DNA of 23,805 nt from NCBI GenBank assembly GCA_964349045.1, contig CAYGFI010000066.1, forward strand, positions 1 through 23,805. Reading direction: 5' to 3'. A model generated the notes under the pieces. That model saw nothing but the letters and a program-made list of their open reading frames with translations. It had not been told where the DNA came from and searched no databases. This document shows positions 1 to 8,805 of this stretch, one piece after another; the stretch's first letter is position 1; each line of letters starts with the position of its first letter. The translations under genes and the position numbers were made by a program. The DNA comes from JACJXF01 sp964349045 (GTDB lineage: Bacteria > Bacteroidota > Bacteroidia > Bacteroidales > GCA-2748055).

Positions 1-110
1 GTTACTAAGTGACTGAAAATTATTATGGATAACCTTTGTACTAAAATGTAAATTTATCTTCAAATTGGTACATTTTCAAATTGGTACATTTTCAAATTTT
101 CAAATTATAA
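1..110. repeat. Short AT-rich tandem repeats in an intergenic tract
   Basis: The 16-base unit CAAATTGGTACATTTT occurs twice head to tail at 61-76 and 77-92. It is followed by two degenerate 8-base units (CAAATTTT at 93-100, CAAATTAT at 101-108), and the array ends just before the stop codon of the nucleotidyltransferase gene at 111. The unit itself looks like two related 8-base halves. I see no ORF, strong hairpin or promoter in bases 1-60. Repeats of this AATTTGAAAATG type are scattered between genes in many Bacteroidota genomes. Whether this one has any role (transcript end, protein binding) is not visible from sequence. Confidence 0.7.
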
Positions 111-1019
111 TTACCGCCATAAATTCGAAGGATACAATCCCTGCTTAACTAATGAATTAATCATTTCGAGTACATTTAACCGGTCTTCTTTGTAGGTAAC
201 GCCAAACCAGGTAGCGTCTGTTTTTAATACCCGTATTTGCGCTTTTCCTTCCCGAATTAAACGATCTGCAACCAGAGGGATGTAAAGTTCAGCCTTCGGA
301 TCCATTGAATACTCTGAAATAAAATGATTGAATTGGTCCTTAAGATAGCTGAATACTCCCGGTGTGGCTCCGAAAAGATTCATAGATACAAGACTGTTGG
401 AAGGGAGTAATAACACTTCTCCATTATCCTCTAAGTTCACGATGCCTTTAGGTGTTTCTTTGATTTTGGTTCTTTCAGTTATTGAAACAAGATAACCATG
501 ACTATCGGTTTCACATACTCCACGTGAAACCGTTCCGTACTTTGACAGTGTATTACGAATTGGGTAACCTGCCAGACAAAGTTCCAGCTTATCATGTTCC
601 ACGTTTGATATAAGATAATCAGCAACAATCTTATAACTTTCCCGACCATAAAAATCGTCCGCGTTGATTACAGCAAAAGGTGATGTGATTTTATCGGCAG
701 CCATAAGCACTGCATGTGCAGTTCCCCAGGGTTTTTTCCTTTCGGGGGATACAAGGGTACCAGATGGAATTTTATCGATGCTCTGTATGACGTAATCTAT
801 TTCAATATTTGCCGGAAATTTTTTGACATAGCTGGAGCTGAATTCTTCCTCCATTGCCGGTGAGATAACAAAGATTATTTTACCAAATCCTGCTCTTTGG
901 GAGTCATAAATGGAATAATCAGTAATTGTTTCACCCGACGGACCGAATTGCTCTGTTTGTTTCATGCTTCCATAGCGACTGCCTATGCCTGCTGCGAGAA
1001 TTAGTAAGGTTGGTTTCAT
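111..1019 (-). CDS. Sugar-phosphate nucleotidyltransferase family protein
   Basis: Predicted cytoplasmic enzyme of about 302 residues that would join a sugar phosphate to an NTP to make an NDP-sugar. The N-terminus carries the nucleotide-binding signature LILAAGIGSRYGSMKQ, typical of the NTP_transferase family, and further in is INADDFYG, resembling the metal- and substrate-binding NADD motif. There is no signal peptide. The frame can be extended upstream to a TTG at 1031, but the ATG at 1019 places the glycine-rich motif at the usual distance from the N-terminus, so I chose it. It is divergent from the GH9 gene with about 170 bases between. Sugar and nucleotide specificity cannot be read from the sequence, and a link to the neighbouring glycan locus is not shown. 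Confidence 0.8.
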   Translation of the reverse strand: MKPTLLILAAGIGSRYGSMKQTEQFGPSGETITDYSIYDSQRAGFGKIIFVISPAMEEEFSSSYVKKFPANIEIDYVIQSIDKIPSGTLVSPERKKPWGTAHAVLMAADKITSPFAVINADDFYGRESYKIVADYLISNVEHDKLELCLAGYPIRNTLSKYGTVSRGVCETDSHGYLVSITERTKIKETPKGIVNLEDNGEVLLLPSNSLVSMNLFGATPGVFSYLKDQFNHFISEYSMDPKAELYIPLVADRLIREGKAQIRVLKTDATWFGVTYKEDRLNVLEMINSLVKQGLYPSNLWR

Positions 1020-1188
1020 TAAAAAATTCAAATTAAGGTATTCTCAAAGATTGTAAAAATTATCGAAATATTCCTGAAGGATTTTGAAATTAATTGCAAA
1101 ATGATGTAATTAGGTAAAAATCGCAGACCTGTTACTTCAATTTATTAATAGTCTTATTCTTATAAAACTGAAGTTTAAAATTCAAAAC
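1020..1188. other. Divergent intergenic region
   Basis: AT-rich spacer between the divergent nucleotidyltransferase and GH9 genes, so it must hold at least two promoters. I looked for the Bacteroidota consensus (TTTG, 19-21 bases, TAnnTTTG) on both strands and found no convincing full match. The plus-strand gene is preceded by an A-rich leader (around AAATTCAAAAC) rather than a Shine-Dalgarno sequence, which is common in this phylum. Confidence 0.4.
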
Positions 1189-3492
1189 ATGAAAAAGCTA
1201 TCCATCCTTATCCTGTTTCTTTCAATAGTTATGACTTCCCCAATCCTGGCGAGCAAATTGATTGAACTCAAAGTCGTTGACAAAGAATACCTGATGGTTT
1301 ATTTTAAAGATGGTGAGGTCTTTTATCGTGATAACGCAACAGGTCCCAGCGCATATACCGGACACGATTACGCTCCGGGAGATGACAGCCTGTATGTTTA
1401 CGGAATGGAGCTGAATACCTTAATTGCCGGCAATACCAACAGCTGGAAAATAACTTCTGCTGATGACTCAGACTATGGTATTGAAGGCAAAAAACCGGTA
1501 TTGGTTCACCGAAAATCAAAAGTAAACAACACAGATAACTTCTGGAACTACAAACTTGATCACTGGATATTTATCAAACTGCCTTCAGCCATGAAGGAAG
1601 GTTCAGAATATATACTTTCAATTGATCCGAAGACAAACAGCAACAGGTCAGAAGCATCCATCATTTACAACAATTTAAAAAACAGATCTGAAGCAATTCA
1701 TGTGAATATTATTGGATATCCTCAATCTGGTCCTGTAAAATCTGCAGACCTGTACCTATGGTTGGGAGATGGAGGGGGACGAGATTACCATTCGTTTGAA
1801 AACAATACCGTATGGTTATTTAATGTTACCACAGGAGAAAAATATGAAACCGGTAAAGTAAATTTCTGGAAAGAAAGCGCTAAAGAGGCTGAAGGCAGAA
1901 ATTATATAGGTTCTGATGTCTGGAATATTGATTTTTCAGATTTCAGAATTCCGGGAACCTACAGGCTGGTTGTGGATGGTGTTGGATGCAGCATGGATTT
2001 CAAAATAGATGAAAACATTTATTTTGAACCGTATAAATTTTCAGTGCGTGGGTATTATTATATGAGAATTGGTGAAGACCAGATGAACATGATTCCTGTT
2101 CCGCGGCGGCCTACTTTTATTTCAGGAAAAGATCCGGAAGGGTTTACCATATACATTACAGATCTTCACCCATTTCATCCTGTCTGGAAAGCCAGGCGCG
2201 GGGATACCTGGGACGAACCACATTTTAAACCAGCTGCAGAATCAATGTTCTGGCAACACAGACTACCGGGTAATCCTACAAATCCTAATGCCCGGGGAGG
2301 ACATTCTGATGCGCTTGACTGGGACCGGCATATCGCCCATGTATCGAATATTTATGATCTCCTTTTGCCTTATTTTCTTAGTAACGGAAAACTAAATGAC
2401 GATAACCTTCAGATTGCTGAAAGCGGCAACGGAATTCCAGATATTGTTGATGAAGCCCGGAACGAAGTGGATCTGTGGCTGAGTTTAAAAAACAAAGATG
2501 GATATTCACATGGATTAACAAATCCATCCAGCGAAAGAACTATTATGTTTCAGGCAGGAAACACAACAATGGCAGCATGGGCAAATGCTGCCAATTGCGC
2601 AATGCTTGGGGATTGTTTTCGTATTTCAGGTCATAAGAATTTAATGGGATTCTATCGCGATGAAGCGATTGAAGCTTATGAATTCGCTAGCAAACAGGAA
2701 AATCAACAACTTGATGACAAGCAGGAAATCGGGAACACCTTTATGCGTGGCAGAGATTTTAAAATGATGGCCGCTGCTTTTTTATACAACCTTACAGCAG
2801 ATAAAAAGTGGGAAGATATTATTGCAGCCGAAAGTGTGGTTACAAACAACTCCTCTATAATTGAAACCAAAAATACCTGGAGCCAGGTTTATGCCACTAT
2901 GGCTTATCTTTTCACTCCTGACAAACGACATTATTTGCAATTATTCGAAAACATGAAAGCATCAGTCAGAAACCAGGCAATGACAGACAATGTACAATAT
3001 ATGAATCAGCGTCCCTCAAGACGGTCATCAAACAATAACTACTGGCAAACCACACATCAGATGCATCTTGTAATTTTAGCGCATGCAATATCTGATAATC
3101 ATCTGGAGAAAACAGAACTGGAACGTTCATTGCTGCTTGAAGCAGACTGGGGCCTGGGACGTAATCCTTCCAATATAGTTGAGATGACGGGACTTGGCGA
3201 GAGACATATTGTAAATTGCTATACTTCAGGCAGAAATGATGGTGTACCCGGACTTCATCCTGGTCATACTCCTTATAATAATCTGGATTCCTGGGGAGGT
3301 AACAATAATGGTTCCAATCCCCGATGGTTCTCCGATAAAGGATATCCTGACTGGGAACAGGGTGGATGGCCGCACCAGGAAGCTCATTTTAACTGCAGGT
3401 ATTCCTGGGCTAATGGAGAATTTACTCCCCGGCAAACCATGCGGGGAAAAATGGCTTTATACGGATATTTATATAGTATTAAATTGAATTAG
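1189..3492 (+). CDS. GH9 family glycoside hydrolase (cellulase-type)
   Basis: Secreted glycosidase of 767 residues. Residues 1-21 form a signal peptide (MKKLSILILFL, then a hydrophobic run ending SPILAS). Residues about 165-275 look like the Ig-like domain that precedes many GH9 catalytic modules (motif HVNIIGYPQSGPVKSADLYL). The catalytic alpha/alpha-barrel follows from about 280. GGHSDALDWDRH at 370-381 corresponds to the canonical DAGD motif, keeping both aspartates (D374, D377) but with Leu in place of Gly. GLGRNPSN lies near 655, and E744 in NGEFTPRQT near the C-terminus is the likely proton donor. There is no T9SS tail or lipobox. Family activities include beta-1,4-glucanase and exo-glucosaminidase, and specificity here is unresolved. 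It probably shares a transcript with the next gene, 63 bases downstream. It ends in TAG, showing that TAG is an ordinary stop in this genome. Confidence 0.85.
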   Translation: MKKLSILILFLSIVMTSPILASKLIELKVVDKEYLMVYFKDGEVFYRDNATGPSAYTGHDYAPGDDSLYVYGMELNTLIAGNTNSWKITSADDSDYGIEGKKPVLVHRKSKVNNTDNFWNYKLDHWIFIKLPSAMKEGSEYILSIDPKTNSNRSEASIIYNNLKNRSEAIHVNIIGYPQSGPVKSADLYLWLGDGGGRDYHSFENNTVWLFNVTTGEKYETGKVNFWKESAKEAEGRNYIGSDVWNIDFSDFRIPGTYRLVVDGVGCSMDFKIDENIYFEPYKFSVRGYYYMRIGEDQMNMIPVPRRPTFISGKDPEGFTIYITDLHPFHPVWKARRGDTWDEPHFKPAAESMFWQHRLPGNPTNPNARGGHSDALDWDRHIAHVSNIYDLLLPYFLSNGKLNDDNLQIAESGNGIPDIVDEARNEVDLWLSLKNKDGYSHGLTNPSSERTIMFQAGNTTMAAWANAANCAMLGDCFRISGHKNLMGFYRDEAIEAYEFASKQENQQLDDKQEIGNTFMRGRDFKMMAAAFLYNLTADKKWEDIIAAESVVTNNSSIIETKNTWSQVYATMAYLFTPDKRHYLQLFENMKASVRNQAMTDNVQYMNQRPSRRSSNNNYWQTTHQMHLVILAHAISDNHLEKTELERSLLLEADWGLGRNPSNIVEMTGLGERHIVNCYTSGRNDGVPGLHPGHTPYNNLDSWGGNNNGSNPRWFSDKGYPDWEQGGWPHQEAHFNCRYSWANGEFTPRQTMRGKMALYGYLYSIKLN

Positions 3493-3519
3493 AATTGATT
3501 CTTAAACCATTCTTCGAAA

Positions 3520-3539
3520 ATTTGATAAATTCATCAAAT
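3520..3539. repeat. Short inverted repeat between two glycosidase genes
   Basis: ATTTGAT at 3520-3526 and ATCAAAT at 3533-3539 are perfect 7-base arms around a 6-base loop. They sit 28 bases after the GH9 stop and 17 bases before the start of the next gene. The stem is AT-rich and has no following T-run on the plus strand, so it is a poor intrinsic terminator. It could equally be an operator or chance in AT-rich DNA. Confidence 0.3.
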
Positions 3540-3555
3540 AATAAAGTATTTAACC

Positions 3556-5046
3556 ATGAACCGGATAGTAATTTTTCTAACAGGCTTGTCTTTGCTGACG
3601 CAATGTAAGAAACATGAAACTATGACAGAATTAAAGGTATATCCTTCTAAGATCATTCATACCATGAAGGGTGGAATAGGTGCATCATGGCATGCAAACA
3701 GCCGGGAACTTCCGCTGGAAAATGAAAAGTATTTGTTCAAAGCCCGGGAAATCTGCCCCAGAGGCAGCGCATTTGGAGGGAATCCTCCCGTTTCAGACAC
3801 CTTGTTATGGAATAGCATAAAAGAACATGCTTCATGGTTAGGATTTAATTTTATAAGGGTTGAGTTAAGCCAGGATATGTATGAACCGGAACGCAGGAGT
3901 TTCGATTGGGAAAATGAAGAAATGCAGGCATTATATCAGATTCTTGACTGGTGCCAGGAAAACAATGCTGATGTTTTCCTTCAGCAAATGTGGGGAAATG
4001 TTGAATGGAACTCGTTTCCAGGGGTACATCCTCTTATCAGCGCACCAAAAAGCCTGGATGATTTTGCCGGTGGAATTGCCACATTAATTGAGTACCTGAC
4101 TGAAATCAAAGGTTATTCATGTATTAAATATTTTTGTATGACAAATGAGCCTCCCGGCGGTCCATGGGGATACTGGTGGGAATATGGTAACCAGAATGGA
4201 TCAATTAATGACGCATGGAAACGATTAAAGGAAGAATTTGACATTAGAAAAATCAAGGTTCCAATTTCAGGTCATGACTGGACAAGTATGCCACCTTTTG
4301 AAGAGCAAAATCTAGTCTTTGCTCCCTGGCTCGGTAGTTTCGATATCCATTCCTATGAAGGAGTTACTCCCGAAGGTGAAGCTAACCTGAAGCAATGGGC
4401 CGATTTTGCTCATGCTCAGAATAAACCATTATTCCTGAGCGAATTTGGCAATATGAAACTGGGCTGGGGAACTGACAACCCAGCTCCAAAATCATTTGAA
4501 GCATCGCTTTCAAATGCCAATGATGTAATCAGGTCGCTAAGGGCAGGAGTTGACGGACTAAACCGATGGAGTTTCACAAATCGTGGTGATCTGGATGGAC
4601 AATGGCAACTGATTCAGACTTTTGATCGCGAGAAAAAAGAATATCTGACAGATGCAAAACCTGAACCAGAAGCCTATTTTGGATATGGGATTATTTCACG
4701 CTTCTTATCCAAATACTCCTCAACAGTTCAAATTAAATGCAGTTGTTCCGACAGTTTGCTTTTACCGATAGCTTTGGTGAGTCCTGCAGGAGAACTAAGT
4801 ATCTTTATTCTGAATCCTAGGGAAACAGAAGTAAATATCCGTTTAAGTATTGATAATTATCCCGGAAAAAAGATGAATGTTTTCCAGGTCACAAAACAAA
4901 CCGTTACCCAACCCGGATTTGAGCTGAATTCAATCCATACTTTTAAATCATCCAGGGCAGAAAAACTGGTTTTACCTGCCAGAAGTATAACAACTGTTTC
5001 AAGTTATTCTTTATCGAGAGATGAAAAAGGAATAATTATTCAGTAA
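3556..5046 (+). CDS. Clan GH-A glycoside hydrolase, probable lipoprotein (GH5/cellulase-like)
   Basis: Glycosidase of 496 residues with a probable (beta/alpha)8 barrel. The N-terminal 17 residues are a short hydrophobic stretch ending LLTQC, a somewhat atypical lipobox with Gln before C17, so outer-membrane or periplasmic anchoring is likely but not certain. The barrel begins near GGIGASWHA (39-47). Clan GH-A catalytic residues are clear: E198 in CMTNEPPGG (acid/base, end of strand 4) and E296 in FLSEFGNM (nucleophile, end of strand 7), 98 residues apart. WGNVEWNSFPG near 146-156 and DIHSYEG near 263-269 look like substrate-cleft segments. The last ~100 residues are probably a beta-sandwich. 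I recognise the pattern as a cellulase-like family but cannot assign a GH number or substrate. It follows GH9 on the same strand and converges with the apiose genes, with only 6 bases between stop codons. Confidence 0.72.
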   Translation: MNRIVIFLTGLSLLTQCKKHETMTELKVYPSKIIHTMKGGIGASWHANSRELPLENEKYLFKAREICPRGSAFGGNPPVSDTLLWNSIKEHASWLGFNFIRVELSQDMYEPERRSFDWENEEMQALYQILDWCQENNADVFLQQMWGNVEWNSFPGVHPLISAPKSLDDFAGGIATLIEYLTEIKGYSCIKYFCMTNEPPGGPWGYWWEYGNQNGSINDAWKRLKEEFDIRKIKVPISGHDWTSMPPFEEQNLVFAPWLGSFDIHSYEGVTPEGEANLKQWADFAHAQNKPLFLSEFGNMKLGWGTDNPAPKSFEASLSNANDVIRSLRAGVDGLNRWSFTNRGDLDGQWQLIQTFDREKKEYLTDAKPEPEAYFGYGIISRFLSKYSSTVQIKCSCSDSLLLPIALVSPAGELSIFILNPRETEVNIRLSIDNYPGKKMNVFQVTKQTVTQPGFELNSIHTFKSSRAEKLVLPARSITTVSSYSLSRDEKGIIIQ

Positions 5047-5052
5047 GTATAA

Positions 5053-6900
5053 CTATAAATTATATTTCAGAATCACCAACTGTCTGCCACGTTGCTGCAC
5101 AATATCCCCGGTAATCTGAACTGAATTTCCTGAAGTTTCTTCACTTATCACAATCAGGCGAGGATTGCCTGCAAAAGCAGGCAGTTTAACACATTTTTCA
5201 TGGTCAGAAAAATTCTGAACCATTACAATTGTTTCAAAGGAATCTGAAAAAATAAGCGAATCAACTTCTTCCGGAAACGTTGAAATAGAATCGAGAATCT
5301 TGTATTTTCCTTTTAATCCTGACAGGAATTTTAAAGTTTTGAAAAGAGGAGTATTTAGTGAATTCCCATTTACTTCATTGTTTTCTTCATGAATTATTCC
5401 ATTAATACCCATCAATTCATAAAGAGTAAGCGATTCAGCACCATTTAATGCAATTCGCTTTATTGATGCCAGAGTCCATAATACTCCGAAAACTCCGGAT
5501 AAACGCAAATCCGGATTTTCAGAATGTGAATCACTTTTGCCATTTTTCTCTGTTGAAACCGGATTAAACCCCGGCTTAAAACTAAGAGGACTAATAACTA
5601 CAGGTAATCCAGGATATTGGTTTTTAATGCTTTGCATCATGTAGCTCAGTCCTTCGATATTCTCAATAATACTTATATCATCTGTCGCATGCACCTGCGG
5701 ATTTGCCGCAACAGATACAAAATCAATATTTTCAGGGGATAAAGAATTCCTGTTCAATTCAGCAAAATTCGCATCAGATCCCCCGCCCACTTTAATATTT
5801 TCAAGTTTGCTCCGAAGTGCTGAAATAATCCTGGTTTCGTCAGGCCCGTTACTAACATATTTCGAGTCGCTGAAAATTAAAATCCGGCATAAATCCGATT
5901 TATGAGCATCAAGAACCGACATAAAGCCATCAGGCAATTCGCAATCTTTATGAGTGTGAAGGGCAAGTTCAAGCGAACTGTCTAACTCCTCCGCCAGTGA
6001 GAAAGCATCTTTCAAAGCTTCAAGTGGATTTGAATCATCTAATCTGATATCTACCCGGATGTATTGAAAAGGCAATTGCGTAAATACTTCTTTCAAATCG
6101 TTCATGCGCAGAGATTTGTCTTCAGCAAGACAAATACCCATCACAGGCATTGTATAACTTTTTCCTGTCAGCCTGATTTCATGGGACTTTACTTTTCTCT
6201 CCGATTTTTGAATTACCTGCAGACCAAATCTTATATTCTGAGTTATTACATCACCGGCTTTGACTTCAGAGGGGAATGGAATTGCCAGCGGAGTGCTGTA
6301 GATTTTAAATGATGCATCAGTCCAGTTTCTCTGATCCTCCATTTCAAAAATATCTCCTTCAAAATCAAGTTTGGCTTTCAGCTTTCCGGGAGTTACCCAT
6401 TCCAGAGTCTTTATATCCATTAACGGCTGGTGCGGATCAATAAAAACCGGGAAGGCACCGGAAATTTCATTCCCGCCGGATTGTAAAAGCTGGTAAGGCA
6501 TACCGATACTTTCCTCAACCGGGAGAAGCACACAAATGCCTATCCTGTTCTTCAAAAAAGGTCGTGATGCTGAAAAAGTAAAACGGAATTCCATGCCTGC
6601 CGGAGCATTCCCTGAAATCTCAATTTCTGCAGAACCAACGGGCTCATCCGTTCCAAAAACGCCCTTTATTTTCAGAATAAATGAATCCTTCGACTCCTCC
6701 AAATCTGCACTCTTAGGAATAAACGGAAGAGTACCCCAGTTTCGGTCTCTTACTGCAGCGTAAACCGTGCGAACTATTTCCGTATCCCCATAACTGATTT
6801 TTCTTAGAGCTGACTGGTAAAGCAGCATTTCCAGCAATCCCGCTTTTAGTCTGACAAAAGTGTTTTCTGATCCGGACAGTAAATCTATTCCAGCTGACAT
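5053..6900 (-). CDS. apnL: Probable D-apionate lactonase (ApnL-like)
   Basis: Cytoplasmic protein of 615 residues without signal peptide. I recognise it as resembling the three-domain D-apionolactone lactonase family: an N-terminal beta-rich domain (about 1-230) containing the signature EDQRNWTDASFK (188-199), a TIM-barrel-like middle domain (about 250-500), and a small beta-rich C-terminal domain. In the published apiose pathways this enzyme hydrolyses the apionolactone made by D-apiose dehydrogenase to D-apionate. The assignment rests on my memory of the family signature plus context: it lies 6 bases downstream of the ApsD-like dehydrogenase, with ApnO- and OiaC-like genes before that and an apiosidase at the head of the run. 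It is the last gene of the operon and ends in TAG, 6 bases from the converging clan GH-A gene. A lone protein of this type might otherwise be called hypothetical or GH-like. Confidence 0.7.
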   Translation of the reverse strand: MSAGIDLLSGSENTFVRLKAGLLEMLLYQSALRKISYGDTEIVRTVYAAVRDRNWGTLPFIPKSADLEESKDSFILKIKGVFGTDEPVGSAEIEISGNAPAGMEFRFTFSASRPFLKNRIGICVLLPVEESIGMPYQLLQSGGNEISGAFPVFIDPHQPLMDIKTLEWVTPGKLKAKLDFEGDIFEMEDQRNWTDASFKIYSTPLAIPFPSEVKAGDVITQNIRFGLQVIQKSERKVKSHEIRLTGKSYTMPVMGICLAEDKSLRMNDLKEVFTQLPFQYIRVDIRLDDSNPLEALKDAFSLAEELDSSLELALHTHKDCELPDGFMSVLDAHKSDLCRILIFSDSKYVSNGPDETRIISALRSKLENIKVGGGSDANFAELNRNSLSPENIDFVSVAANPQVHATDDISIIENIEGLSYMMQSIKNQYPGLPVVISPLSFKPGFNPVSTEKNGKSDSHSENPDLRLSGVFGVLWTLASIKRIALNGAESLTLYELMGINGIIHEENNEVNGNSLNTPLFKTLKFLSGLKGKYKILDSISTFPEEVDSLIFSDSFETIVMVQNFSDHEKCVKLPAFAGNPRLIVISEETSGNSVQITGDIVQQRGRQLVILKYNL

Positions 6901-6906
6901 TTCCGC

Positions 6907-7944
6907 TTATTTCTTGAACTCAGATATTTTAATTTTCTTTCCGGTTTTTGCAGATTCATAAGAAGCCCACACGATTTCAACAGTCTTCAGGTTATCTGCT
7001 CCGGTGTTTTCTGCTTTACCAGTACCCAGGATGTCATTCAGAATATCCAGGTTAATATCAAGACCACTGGCATGATTTACGATATAATCCGGATCTGCCC
7101 AGGGGTACGACGGGAAGCTGCATTTTTCCTTAACTACCTTGCCTTTTGCAACAGTGGTGATTTCAAAACCGGGACCCAGGTATATACTTCCGGAATCACC
7201 TTCAACCAGAACCCAAACCGTTGAAAAGGAATCGTTTTCCATTTTGGATGCGTAAGAAAGCTCGGAATAAAGGGGTATTCCACTTTCCATTTGCATCATA
7301 ACAGTTGCCATGTCCTCCCCTTTTATACCCTTGCTTACTTTTCCGGTCTGGCACCAGAGCGATTCAACTTCTCCAAACAGAAAGCGGCAGATATCAAACA
7401 CATGGGAACCCATATCTGTCAGAATAAAATGATCCAATTCTTTCAGAAAGGGCTGGTTCTCGAACACCGGAAATCCGGACAGGAAGGAAACCCTGGCCTT
7501 AAAAGGCTTACCGATAATTCCTGAATCAAGAATCTCCTTAAACCTCCGCACCGGAACCTGCCAGCGATAATTCTCGTGAATAAAGAGTTTTCGCTTGTTG
7601 TCGGAGCAAAGTTTCACCATATTAAATGCAGTTTCATAATCAGGAGCCATAGGTTTCTGGCAGATAATATCAGGTACTCCATAGTAAACAGCCATTTTAA
7701 CAAATTTTGAATGGGTATCAACATCTGTAATAATATCTACAAAATCAAGCTTTTCCATTTCAAATAATTCAACCGGATTATCATATACACGGGGAACGCC
7801 AAACCGTTTTGCTAAGGCTTCAGCCTTTGATTTTGTGCGGTTATATAGCGCAACACATTCCACTCCATCGAGTTCTGTCCAGGCACCGAGTTGAAACTGT
7901 GACCAGAAGCCTGTTCCAAAAATTGCATACTTAAGTTTCTTCAT
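6907..7944 (-). CDS. apsD: Gfo/Idh/MocA oxidoreductase, probable D-apiose dehydrogenase (ApsD-like)
   Basis: NAD(P)-dependent sugar dehydrogenase of 345 residues, cytoplasmic. The Rossmann start is YAIFGTGFWSQ (residues 6-16). The EKP-type motif is QKPMA with K97 as the expected catalytic lysine. DMGSHVFDI contains H181 and D184 of the conserved substrate-site helix. In the known pathway the homologous ApsD oxidises the C1 hemiacetal of D-apiose to apionolactone. Gfo/Idh/MocA proteins act on many polyols and sugars, so the substrate assignment rests on neighbours: an ApnO-like gene 18 bases upstream and an ApnL-like gene 6 bases downstream. The ATG at 7944 gives the standard short lead into the nucleotide-binding motif. 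Alternative: a myo-inositol- or scyllo-inositol-type dehydrogenase, less likely in this setting. Confidence 0.7.
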   Translation of the reverse strand: MKKLKYAIFGTGFWSQFQLGAWTELDGVECVALYNRTKSKAEALAKRFGVPRVYDNPVELFEMEKLDFVDIITDVDTHSKFVKMAVYYGVPDIICQKPMAPDYETAFNMVKLCSDNKRKLFIHENYRWQVPVRRFKEILDSGIIGKPFKARVSFLSGFPVFENQPFLKELDHFILTDMGSHVFDICRFLFGEVESLWCQTGKVSKGIKGEDMATVMMQMESGIPLYSELSYASKMENDSFSTVWVLVEGDSGSIYLGPGFEITTVAKGKVVKEKCSFPSYPWADPDYIVNHASGLDINLDILNDILGTGKAENTGADNLKTVEIVWASYESAKTGKKIKISEFKK

Positions 7945-7962
7945 AACCGGTTTGATTTATAA

Positions 7963-8793
7963 TTAGCTGATAATATCTCTGATTTGCTCATCCAAATTAT
8001 CGTCTTCGAAAATTTTCTTCCAGTCCTCTTTAAAGAGCACCTTTCTTCCCCGCACTATTGCTTTATTTGCAGCATCGCTGAAAACTGCCCCGGGTATCTG
8101 ATCAAAAAGTACTGCCAGTTGAATATTCATATGTCCATACAGAAAAGCCCTTGCGGCATCTTCAGGCACTCCCCTTTTTATAATTTCATCAAGACCTTCA
8201 CGTACAATGGCCAGGCAGGTTGATGACAAGGTTTCAACCAGAGCCGGTTCAAGCAAGGCCATCTGCTTAACTGTTATTCTATACGCTTTTGAAACAGGAG
8301 CATAAATTGTTTTTGCGAGGGATTCTCCAACAACATAATCTGTTTCCGGTCCCGACATAAGAGCACAAACCACCGCTTGCTTTGCAAGAGTTCCCCCGAA
8401 ATAATCACGCTGTGCCTTTTCATTATCTTCCCAGTTAAACACAGATGGATGAGCAGGATGAGCAACAAAGTAACTGATATCATTTCTTTCATAAAGCAAA
8501 CCGGCCTGGGCTGCAGCAGGATCGAGGGTAAAAACTATAGCTCCTTTTTTCATAAGGGGAATGGCCTGCTGAGATACTTTTCCCAGAATAACGTCAGGAA
8601 CCGCAAGAATTACAATATCAGCCGCGGGAATGGCTATTGATGCATCTGTTGGAAGCAGATTATACTCCTTTAGCTTTGCTATACCGGTTTCGCTAATTTC
8701 GCAGTAAGAGGTTTCATAAACGGAAGGAATCAGGTTATGGGTCAGCCGCATTCCCATCTTACCGCCGGCCCCCAGAAGTGCTATTTTTGTCAT
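7963..8793 (-). CDS. apnO: Probable D-apionate oxidoisomerase (ApnO-like)
   Basis: NAD-binding enzyme of 276 residues. The Rossmann fingerprint is IALLGAGGKMGMRL (4-17), followed by a DIVILAVPD segment and an alpha-helical C-terminal half of the phosphogluconate-dehydrogenase-like type (VKQMALLEPALVET region). AHPAHPSVFNW near 110-120 is a distinctive His-containing segment probably in the active site. ApnO oxidises D-apionate and migrates a hydroxymethyl group to give 3-oxo-isoapionate, the characteristic step of apiose breakdown. The length and domain order fit that family. Neighbours on both sides (OiaC-like 12 bases upstream, ApsD-like 18 bases downstream) support the call. Without context it would be annotated as a semialdehyde or phosphogluconate dehydrogenase-like protein. 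Confidence 0.7.
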   Translation of the reverse strand: MTKIALLGAGGKMGMRLTHNLIPSVYETSYCEISETGIAKLKEYNLLPTDASIAIPAADIVILAVPDVILGKVSQQAIPLMKKGAIVFTLDPAAAQAGLLYERNDISYFVAHPAHPSVFNWEDNEKAQRDYFGGTLAKQAVVCALMSGPETDYVVGESLAKTIYAPVSKAYRITVKQMALLEPALVETLSSTCLAIVREGLDEIIKRGVPEDAARAFLYGHMNIQLAVLFDQIPGAVFSDAANKAIVRGRKVLFKEDWKKIFEDDNLDEQIRDIIS

Positions 8794-8805
8794 ATCAGGT
8801 ATTGT

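Noticed and set aside
3520..3539. Intrinsic terminator after the GH9 gene
   Set aside because: Perfect 7-base arms but an AT-only-like weak stem and no T-run following; the downstream gene is on the same strand and probably co-transcribed.
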